DNA of 64,000 nt from Pipra filicauda. Lineage: Eukaryota > Chordata > Aves > Passeriformes > Pipridae. Within the stretch, counting starts at the first letter, position 1. Each line of letters opens with the position of its first letter. The stretch lies in NCBI RefSeq assembly GCF_003945595.2, contig NW_024104311.1, positions 186,001 to 250,000 of the forward strand. The letters are read 5' to 3'. Position numbers and translations under genes: made by a program. Below the pieces are notes generated by a model. The model worked only from the letters and a program-made list of their open reading frames with translations, was not told where the DNA came from and made no database searches. Positions 54,882 through 64,000 of this stretch are shown here, in pieces.

Positions 54882-56274
54882 TTAAGTCATGCTCAAACAC
54901 GTAAGAAAGCAATTTGAAAAATGTACCATTGCAATGAAATTCCACAAAGTAAAACAATTATCTGTATGACCTCTAAATTGGCCGTTCTCTACATGACCTC
55001 TACATGCAGAAAAAAAAAGTAAATAATTACACTTTACATATGCTAAACCAACCAAGTGATTTAGTCACAGTTTCTTATTCTAGCTATTAAGACTGCCTTC
55101 AGTAGTCAGACAAGGGATGCTGAGCTCACTGAGGCAAACAGCAGCCAAACCTGGAGTTTTCCCTCAAGTAGACTGCACAGTTGTTTTTTCAGAAAGGCGG
55201 ATTATCAACCTGCACATAATTAAATCTACCCCTCCCAATTAACCCTAGGCAAATTAGGATTAGTCTCTCCTGGCTGCTACAGCAACGTGCCATGACATCT
55301 AGGGATTTCATATCTTCACATCTCCCAACTACAACAAATGTAGAAACAGGAATTAGGAGTGTTGCTCTAGCAAGCATATTTGAACTGCCAAGTTATGCTG
55401 CCATCATCTGCAATTATTATTGACTACTTAAGGTTTTTACAATGGTAATCCAACAATTAGACAGAGAAATGCCTTTGTCCCTACTAGCTATCAGAGCACC
55501 CTCCCATTTCCCATGTACACAGACACCTCTATACATGCTTGAGAATAGTTCTTACTTTAGTCATTCACCTTTCAGAGAAGAGAACAGCTGGGGCAGAACT
55601 GCCCTTTACTTTTACATATATGAAATTTTCATACAGTGACAGCCATGATCCTAACTCACAGGATCAGTTCCTTTACTTTTGAAACATCTGCCTCTCAAGA
55701 GGATCTTTCATTAAACACATACACATACCCTTTATCCTACAAGTTCATCTTTTGGCCATTAGACAAAATACACAATAACGGCCAGTTTCAATAAAAACAG
55801 CATCTAAAGTCAAACTTGACCTTTTATAAATGATTATTTCTACTTAAAAAATTATTAGGCCAAGCCAACAAAAACAAAGTCAACTAAGCCCACTAAACTG
55901 TAACTGATTTCCCAGGTACACAGTTGACAATTTGATCAATATATGAAATAACAGCAAACTGCAGGAGGAACTGAAGAAAAATCAGGTTTTGACATGTCTG
56001 TAAAGGAAAAAAGGGAAAAGGACCCATCCCCCATGTTATCAACAGTTCTTAAAAAAAGGAAATTTGGAGTGCTGTAAGCTTTAAATGCTAAGGCCCTCAT
56101 CCTGTGAGTGATATCAGATAGGGGATTTGCCTGAATAAATCAAAATTTCTATTTACAGCAACAGTTCTGTTACTTCTCCCTAACACTGTGCTTCAGTGGA
56201 TGAAGATGACTGCAAAAAGCAAGGAATCATACTCAGAACTATTAAAACTGCAATTTAGATAGATAAACAGGTGA

Positions 56275-56345
56275 GGGTTAGCTCAGATGGCTAGTGGCTC
56301 CCTCATCATTGGGCAAGAACTGTAAACGGTGGGTGTGTCATCCTA
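56275..56345 (+). repeat. tRNA-like SINE relic
   Basis: GGTTAGCTCAGATGGCTAGTGGCTC contains a perfect Pol III A box (TAGCTCAGATGG, 56,279-56,290), as in tRNA-Ile and tRNA-derived SINEs. The expected B box is too degraded to call (GGTGGGTGTGTCATCC). It does not fold as a functional tRNA by eye, so I call it a decayed tRNA-derived SINE or tRNA pseudogene. Confidence 0.4.
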
Positions 56346-56533
56346 AAAATTTAACAGTGCAGCTATTAGGAAACAATTCCTTTGACAAAATGCTTAAAAG
56401 AAAATTTCTGACAATATATAGTATCATGGCCAATCCCTTATTAATTTATTAAGAGAAGACCCTTACACACCCAAAGCCAAACCCAGGCAAAGTGAACTGA
56501 GAAATCTATTCCATTTTAAAGCACTTCCCTTTA

Positions 56534-56674
<141 letters not shown>

Positions 56675-57429
56675 CTACAACATAAAACATCATAAAGTTA
56701 AGTAGCATAGCAGCTTTAAGTAAAAAACAAATGGCCACCTTGCAATTACAATATAAGTAAACCAATTCTTATGCAAGCACTAGTTAGAGGTACCTTGATT
56801 AAATGCAGCAAGGGTGACTGTAAGCTTTTGGGACATACAAGTTAATTGCTATAGCTTAACAAATTACCATTCTTTACCTGGCATTAACTAACAAATTGCA
56901 TGCACACTCTTGATCAACTGCAAATCCAGCATTTAATTGAGTCAGACTTCATGGGATATGAAAGATATCTTTTTGGTAGATCAATCTGCGACAATGTAGG
57001 ACCCTGCAAACCTCAACAGTTTGCCTCAGCCCTTTTACAAAGATTCCTACTCTCACCCTGAAAATAAGTGAGCTTTCATCTGTGCTCAGCTCATCCAGCT
57101 CCTGACAGAAGCCCATGTATTCATTGTAACTGCAAGCGCAGACAAGAGTTTGTGCCCTTCCACTCCTTTTTACTTCCATAAGAAAAACTGTGCAGTGATC
57201 TCATTTTCTAGAGATCACCAGCAGTTTTTTGAGTAAAGTGATATTGTACTGAACAAGACTAAGCAGATACAGGAATCACCAGCTCACTGCCAGAATTCAT
57301 CTGTGCATACAAAAAGACTCTCCCTCCACACATTTTTCTTTCTTCAATTTTGGACATCATATAACCTATTTAATCTAAATGATGCATAAAACAAGACCAA
57401 TGTGCACTTTCAGTGGCATGTTCTCTTAC

Positions 57430-57493
57430 CAAGTGATAAAGTTCATTGTTTCCTAAATCAAGTTCTTCTAGTCGCTGCAGCTGGGCAAGTGAT
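57430..57493 (-). CDS. LRRC1: LRRC1 coding exon, residues about 168-189
   Basis: Encodes SLAQLQRLEELDLGNNELYHL after completing a GA-A Glu codon from the previous exon. This is a canonical LRR with the LDLGNNEL signature. The acceptor is TCTCACAG and the donor GTAAGA. It is 64 nt long and ends in phase 0. Confidence 0.93.
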
Positions 57494-59072
57494 CTGTGAG
57501 ATAAGTCAAAGCAAAACCACATTAGACTAAACCAACAGAAACCCTATGTATTTGAATGAGCTCATTTTACTGAAACTTGAATTTCAAATTACAGTGTACT
57601 GAAGGCAGACAGCTATTTTACCAGGCATAGACTATTTGCAGTAATACCTTACTGAAAAAATAATTTGGTTTGTCAGTCTAACTGTATTTCTTTGAAACTT
57701 AAAACTTAGAACAGGCAATCAGATCATTTTTTTTTTTTTTATTTTAACCGTAAGTCCCTTGGGGTGGAAAATGCCACATAGTCTAGTACAGTTAGTTAGA
57801 TTTATTTTTAGGGGAAATTTACAGTTATACAACTGGACAAAAATTCCCCATAGTGTAACTATGTGACTCAAGACTCAATAAATCCATTATTTATCTTCTC
57901 AGCATGATCCATCCTTTTCTGAAGTATTTCAGGTTGGATTCAAGACTGTAAACAGAGGGAAGCCCAAAAGGATGTAAAAGAAGTTCTCTGAACATAAAGA
58001 GACACAGAGAGCCACCCTTCTCCTTCAAAAAACAGTCTGTTGCTTACCTTCCCCAAAGTCACAGTAGCATGAAAGCCAGCAAGACTTCTCAACTATGTTA
58101 CTTGCAGTCAGAAATTTCCAGGAGCAATAAAACTGTCAATATTCGCGATAGTTTCATTCTGACACTGCATGACAAAACTTAGCTAGCGATTCCTATCTTC
58201 TGATCACGGACATTTAAAGTGCCTTGTGGCTCACAGCTATAAACAGCCACAGCCAAGGCAGTGGGTAGACTGACAGGAAAAAAGGAACCCAAAGCAACTA
58301 GGGATGAGATTCTGATTAAAATAGGTTAAATCTTTTACAGTATCTATTAGATTATCTAAACAAGCAAAATAGGAGTCACCAAAGCTCCTGCAAGAAGCAG
58401 CCAGTCAGTGAAGGAAGGAAGCTCCTTCATTAGAGAAAGAAAAGGCTTCTTCTAGGCAGACAAAAAGGATTCCCAAAATATAAGATACAAAATTAATCTT
58501 AAAAAAGACCACAAAGTCCTCTGCCACAGATAACACAGAGACACCTATATAACTTTTTTCCCCAAAAATCACAGTAGGTGGAGTCAGACTTCAGACATCA
58601 GTAGGCCTAGTTTGCTACTGAGGCTTTAGAAGCCTCCAGGTTTTAGAAGCTTTTGGTTACTCAGCCCCAAACGCAAACACTTATTTAAAAGGTCTAGAGT
58701 GGAAATCTCCAAGATCTTGTTACCCTACTTTCGCGGTTATGAAATTTCAGCATGAGAACAACCCAAACCACCACTCCCACTGCAGACACGCTTGTTCAAT
58801 GAGTGCAAGAAGTGTTTGGTGCTGCTGCGTTCTATACTGAATATTTTTTATAGAGCAAAGCCAATCCACACAAACTGCAAGCTCCAGTAAATAATCAAGT
58901 ACAACTAGGAATAATGGATGCAACTAGATGTGGCTAAAAGAAGGTTGTATCTCATACATGTCGTCAATTGGCACTGAATATTTTTCTAGCTGTCATTCAG
59001 TTTCACATGTTAGCAGATTTTAAGAATAAGAACATTTTGTTAATATAATCAAACACACAAAATGTCACTTAC

Positions 59073-59129
59073 TCAGGTAAATACGTCAGCAAGTTTTCTC
59101 TCAGTTCCAGTGAAGCCAGGTTATAAAGA
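59073..59129 (-). CDS. LRRC1: LRRC1 coding exon, residues about 150-168 (first in window)
   Basis: Encodes LYNLASLELRENLLTYLP, an LRR unit. The acceptor is a T-rich tract ending in TTTTTAG at 59,131-59,130, and the donor is GTAAGT. The first base completes a codon begun in the previous exon, probably Asn, and the exon ends after two bases of a codon. Length 57 nt. The exon before it is more than 4.8 kb upstream, outside the window. Confidence 0.93.
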
Positions 59130-59967
59130 CTAAAAAAAACAAACAAACACATTTTAATACAATCTTACTTTTCAGAAGTGTGTGTTTACACAGTTTAAAA
59201 CAAAATTGCTGTAAAGTGGTTTTTTGTTGTTTTAGTTCAACCAGTCCCTGATGGGAAAGGCAGAATACAAAGACTAAGTTCTTGCATGTTTCTCTGTGAT
59301 AGGCAATAGATTAAAGCTAGAAAGTAAACAGACAAAACACAAATTTCCATTTGTTAAGAGGTCTGTAGCTGCAATTTACTGAACAGAGCATACTCATTTG
59401 AATTGCATTCACTTACTTGCTTTCAGAATCTGTCACGGGCTACCAAAGTTACAGAGCACCAGGTAAACCCATCACTGTTCTAATGACGCCTGCTCATTAC
59501 TGTGAGTGACATTATGCTTCTAAGCGGCTCACTTACTCCATATCCCGGGCTTTTACTAACATCACCATAGCAACATTCAGATTTCTCAGGGGTTTATTTA
59601 TGACTAAATGGAACACAAGGAGTCAGACATTATCCCAACACTATAATCTGCTCTAATCCTCCACCATCACAGGGAAAAACAAAAATCAGATATGGTGATT
59701 GCAAATAAGGAGTTTTCTGCAACAGAATATGTTCCATCCCAGTGTGCACAGAAGGGGGACAGTGGTTAGGTCTTAAATAAAATCTAGTTTAGAAACAAGA
59801 ATTCCACTAATTTTGAAACACATTAAGTCTAAATGTGTACACCTTAGGAAAAAAAAGAAGCCCTTACATTTACACCATAAAAATTTAATTTTTTTTCATC
59901 TCACACAGTACCAACATACTGAACTACAGGATCATTAGTTAGCCCCAGTAAAAAATCAGCTCAGTAA

Positions 59968-60062
59968 AACTAAAAAAAAAAAAACCCAAAAACCAAACCA
60001 AAACAAAAAAAAACAAACAAAACAAAACAACAACAAAAAAACCAAAACAAAAAAAAAAAATC
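59968..60062 (+). repeat. A-rich low-complexity tract
   Basis: Nearly pure A with interspersed C, in (CAAAA)n/(CAAA)n style, inside the LRRC1 intron. It may be a degraded poly-A or simple repeat; read on the minus strand it is T-rich. Confidence 0.85.
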
Positions 60063-61821
60063 TTCACATGCAACTCCAATACAGCTATCTAAGCAGAGAA
60101 AAACAACAGAACTGATATAATGACTTATCAAAAAGAAATGAAAATTTTTCATGGATTGACTCCGGATAGTGTCTGAAAAATAAATCCTTATTTCAAACAC
60201 ATATTTTGTAGTGCATTCAGAAAATAGTGAATGAAATCTCAGGAGTTTTGATTACAGTCTCAGCAGCCCTCTCCAGCTTTTAAAATAAACACATTTTATC
60301 CAGTGGGTTCTGTACTCCTTCAGAAAAAGTACAGTTTAAATATCCCATATAGGTGAAGAAGCCTATTACAAATCCAATTAAAGGTTAAGTGAGAATAACT
60401 CAGCTACCGCCACTCAAAATCAATGACAGAAAGAAGGTAATAAGGTAGCCATCATTCCAACAACACAAGAGAAAACTCACATGTAAAAATTTTAACACTA
60501 TAAAACACAAGTCAAGATGGGACATGGTATTTGACATCCTCACAGAAACCAAACAAGTGAAGGGAAAGAGGGAAGGGGTGATGGAGAACCATTTATATCC
60601 AAGAGGAATGTGAGTCTGATCTTACTCACATTGACACCCACAGACTGCCATTATATTTTTGTTTCAGGTTTTCTAGAAACCTAGTCCAATCTTCCTTTAA
60701 ATTTTGCACTTTCTCTTCAAACTCATATTAGGTGAGGCCTATGACTCATTTTTATCAAGAGAATACAAAAAGGATGCACACACCGACAAGCTGCTTTGTA
60801 ATCTTGTGTTTACACATCACCCACCATCTACTTATCTCCCTCCTGGTCACACTGAAGCGTTAATGAGTAAAATGGTGCAATCTCTTAATTTCTTTTCTTA
60901 TCTCAGACACCACTTTGGCTGAGGCCAAACAGAAATCTTTGTTAGGAAAACCATGTTCAACAGCAAGAACTTGGGAACCACCATCTTAACCAGCCTTATA
61001 GTATCATTAAACTGGGCCAGGCCAGTGAATCAGCTCAGGAAATTGATCTTGTTTAAAAATATCCCAGCAAGGAGAGTAACACAGATCCCTAATCCAACAC
61101 AGAATAAATCCCCTTAAACACCTGGGTTAGTATGAGTGCCAAGACGGTGCAAGGAAGGCAGCTGTACTGCAGTGCTGTGGGGACTCCCTGGGTAGCTGTG
61201 TCCTTGCAAGTACCCACACACAGCCACCTCTGCACTCAAACACATTCCATGCATTTTGGAGACTGTGGCCCACCACAGTCCCAGGTGAGTTCTCTTCTTA
61301 CGGGATTAAACTACCTATCAGGTTATGTTTTCATCTCTAATGACACAGCTTTCTGAAGGATAAATGCTTCATTTATTCTACAGCTATTCTCACCCACAGC
61401 ATGCTCACAACCCTAACTCTACCCTGGAACAAAAAAAAGACACTGCCCCACACTCTTTACTCTATTCTTTCTACTTCTTCCAAGGTCTTAAGTCCAAATC
61501 CAATGAAAGTCGACCCCAATAAGAAACATGAAGCTAGCCACCAAGTAATGTAAAATACAGACTAAGTCTATTAAGTTTAAACCAGCAAAGCTGCACCATT
61601 AGACTGAAATGTTATGTTTAAGGTGGATCCATCTGACAGAGAGGTCAGAAAATTAAAGGAAATTTGTGACTCATTATTCTTAAATTTTGACCAGTTAGAG
61701 AAACGGCTCCCAGCAAACCTAGGTGCAACTTAAAATGTGAAAATCTGAAAGCTATCACATAAAATAGCATTGTAAAATACCACTTATTCAGACGACACGT
61801 ATGTAAAGGTACAGTACGTAC

Positions 61822-61902
61822 CTTCAAGATAGGCTCCTGTTCCAAGACACTCCAAAAAGAAGCCTCTTTCTCTTCTCCTCGCTTCATTGACTGTATCACC
61901 AA
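61822..61902 (-). other. Exon-like block in LRRC1 intron (possible poison exon)
   Basis: Eighty-one nt between a good acceptor (GGGTCTTTGTGCAG) and a donor AAG|GTACGT. Frame 0 reads LVIQSMKRGEEKEASFWSVL and continues to EQEPILK. If inserted before the LRRC1 exon at 59,129, whose upstream neighbour ends after two codon bases, the phase would give an early TGA and truncate LRRC1 inside the LRRs. It lies next to a CR1 fragment. Real use is unknown. Confidence 0.25.
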
Positions 61903-61954
61903 CTGCACAAAGACCCTGAAAAGACCAATCTCTAAACTCCAGCCCCTAGATCAA

Positions 61955-62390
61955 CCATATCCTGGACTGCATCAAAAAAAATGTGGCCAGCAGGTTGAGG
62001 GAAGTGATTCTACTCTGCTCTGGTGAGATCCCACCTGGAGCACTGCATCCAGCCCTGGGGGCCCCAGCACAGGAAAGGAACAGACCTGCTGGAATGGGTC
62101 CAGAGCAGGGCCACAAAAGCAGTGAGAGGATTAGAGCACCTCTCCTATGAAGACAGGCTCAGAGTTGGCATTGTTCAGTCTGGAGAAGAAATTTTTTTAC
62201 AGTGAGCGTTGTGAGACACGTTACAGGGTACCCAGAGAAGTTGTAGATGCCCCACCCCTAAAAGCATTCAAAGGTCATGTTGTAAAGGGCTTTGAGCAAC
62301 CAAAAGAAGTTTCTGTCCATAACAGGAAGGTTGGACTAGATGATCTCTGAAGTTCCCTTCCAACCCATTCTACCAAATTCTACCAAGATG
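61955..62390 (+). mobile_element. CR1 LINE fragment with internal deletion, plus strand
   Basis: The 5' part reads [20 protein letters not shown] and [12 protein letters not shown] as far as CTGGAGAAG. The sequence then jumps to the [20 protein letters not shown] region and the 3' tail (AGGTTGGACTAGATGATCTC, CCTTCCAACCCATTC). About 200 or more bases of the usual element are missing between the two parts. Confidence 0.9.
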
Positions 62391-64000
62391 CTTAAACTTG
62401 GATGGTTTCAAGAGTTCCTGTAGCAGAGTTAACTACCACTTCAGTTCTTCCCTCAGTCTGCTGTATTTCACCCACAACTACTCTACCTGCCAGCAACATA
62501 TCTTGCCTCAGTGTCTGAACAACCAGCTCCATGTGGATTTTTGGTGTAATGATATTTTCAATGCAACAAAAGCAACATTAGCCATCTAGGGAAGCCATAT
62601 ATGCTTCCTGAACATGCCATATATGCTTTGTGAATTTCCTAAGAGTCTCTGAACACATAACCATGTAGTTCATGGTCTATATGCTTAAGGTATGGATTTT
62701 GCCCTTCTTCTTACAAGGTTCAACACTACATGCTTATTTGTTTCCAACTACTGCATAATGCTGACATACAATTAGACAAAGTTACCATGAAAGAACCTAA
62801 CAATTCATATCCATTATACGATAACCTACAAATAATACAATAGTCCTGCCTTGGTTATGCTTTGGTTACAGAAACCTGTTTTACAGTGTGAATGATAAAG
62901 AGCACTGATAAATCTTCATAAAATTAATCTGGTAGAGTTGAAAGACAGAGACCTGTCCACACCATGCAATATGGGAAAGATATTTTTGCAAATTCTTAGG
63001 TAATGAATCTCGCAAAATCTTATGTGAGCCAGAAATTACAGGAAGTATGAATTTCCAAAATGAGGGCACTACCAAACTATCTTCACACACATGAAGTCCT
63101 ATAGTTCTACCTCAGAATACAAGGGAAGTTGAAAAAACAACTAGAAAGCAAGGTAACTAGATTTGGTTTGATGAAACTGTTATTATGTCTCACTAGCATT
63201 ATTAAAAACCATTCATCCAGAAATCATCTTCAAGAGCTTTCCCCCTCCTCTTTTTTGGAGACAGAGTAACTTGATGTAACTTGTATCGAAATTACACACT
63301 CTTCTTCCCTCTCAAATTTAAGTGTATCATATTCAGGGGAAAGGTACATATGGTTTTCTTTAGCAGCTCATTTCTGGAGTTTGACAAGCAGAGCAGCATT
63401 TTAGTAAGAACAATTCTCATAACAAAATCTGAAATTAAGGATTATGGTCTTAATACCTGCCACTTTCTACAGAGCTGGGAGAAGTGGACACAAATTACAG
63501 GAGGGAAATACTCCTTCCTTGGAAGACTAATTTTAAACAGGCACAAAAAAAGTAAAGCTAATAATTTTTTCATCCTAGACTTAAACAGCAAAGGCATTGA
63601 AAGCCAGAGAAAGAGCATTGCATAGTTAGTTACTTGAATTGAATTGTCAATATGATTAATTGGCTTGTAAAAATCTACAGATCTTCCACAAGTAAAAACA
63701 GGATAAAAAACCAGTATCTTTCAGCCACTCTCTGGAGGAAAGCCTAAACAGATCACCAGTAGTACAAGTAACATACAAATTTTAAAAACAGAGTAAAGTT
63801 CCACAGTTTATGGCCAAGGAATTCGCTAAATATGTTACGGAGGTAGTCTAAGATGCTAGTTAAGACTAGCTTTCTACATAAGCTTGGCTTTCAAGCTCTG
63901 CTCTCTCTCCCTCACGCACAGCAACACGCATGGACCAAAAGAATGGACAGGAACCCCTCAAAAGGCATAATCAAGAAGAAAAGAGAGATTCATAATTACA

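Larger units (their letters stand above)
59130..64000 (-). other. LRRC1: LRRC1 intron reaching the right edge
   Basis: No exon for LRRC1 residues 1-149 was found up to position 64,000, so the intron before the exon at 59,129 is at least 4.87 kb. It contains the A-rich tract, the CR1 fragment at 61,955 and the exon-like block at 61,822. Confidence 0.6.

Noticed and set aside
59970..60200. 76-residue minus-strand ORF rich in Phe
   Set aside because: It is a translation of the A-rich tract in reverse and has no meaning as a protein.

Overview
The window is vertebrate, almost certainly avian, nuclear DNA. It is AT-rich and intron-rich, with no long bacterial-style ORFs and no rRNA. Its interspersed repeats include four copies of CR1, the dominant LINE of bird genomes. 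Every supported gene lies on the minus strand, so transcription runs from high to low coordinates.

Upper part (about 37,490-64,000): the 3' two thirds of LRRC1 (LANO), a leucine-rich-repeat scaffold of the Scribble/LAP family. Ten coding exons can be read with consistent splice phases, from 59,129 down to a stop codon at 37,490-37,492. They encode the last 375 residues, the number expected from residue 150 to 524 of human LRRC1 as I remember it. They include the C-terminal TTSV PDZ ligand. The 5' exons lie beyond the right edge. One intron has a GC rather than GT donor.

Middle part (about 7,388-27,495): downstream of the LRRC1 stop, on the same strand, is a series of exon-like blocks, all phase 0 at both ends. 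Two consecutive blocks (23,617-23,528 and 22,850-22,773) encode the first half of a PDZ domain very similar to Scribble PDZ1 (GSLGISIAGGKGS, then GILIARL...GVQAGDRVAE). Two blocks before them encode acidic or Ser/Pro-rich linker. One block follows. A possible terminal exon with stop and overlapping AATAAA lies at 7,535-7,388. LRRC1 as known in mammals has no PDZ domain. This is the main discovery candidate: a Scribble-type PDZ segment retained, wholly or partly, behind LRRC1.

Low end (326-388, possibly to 418): the probable first coding exon of MLIP (muscular LMNA-interacting protein), the next gene after LRRC1 in mammals. It starts MELGKHESK and ends at a perfect donor after 21 codons, the same length as the N-terminal segment I recall for human MLIP. 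The reading frame also stays open upstream of the ATG to a good acceptor.

Together, LRRC1 (LRR half), the orphan PDZ exons and MLIP line up in the order of one Scribble-like gene. This suggests that LRRC1 and MLIP are the two ends of a split Scribble paralogue whose middle is still visible here. That reading is inference; the exon sequences, phases and splice sites are seen directly. The rest is intron or intergenic DNA with CR1 copies, A-rich tracts, microsatellites and one tRNA-like SINE relic.
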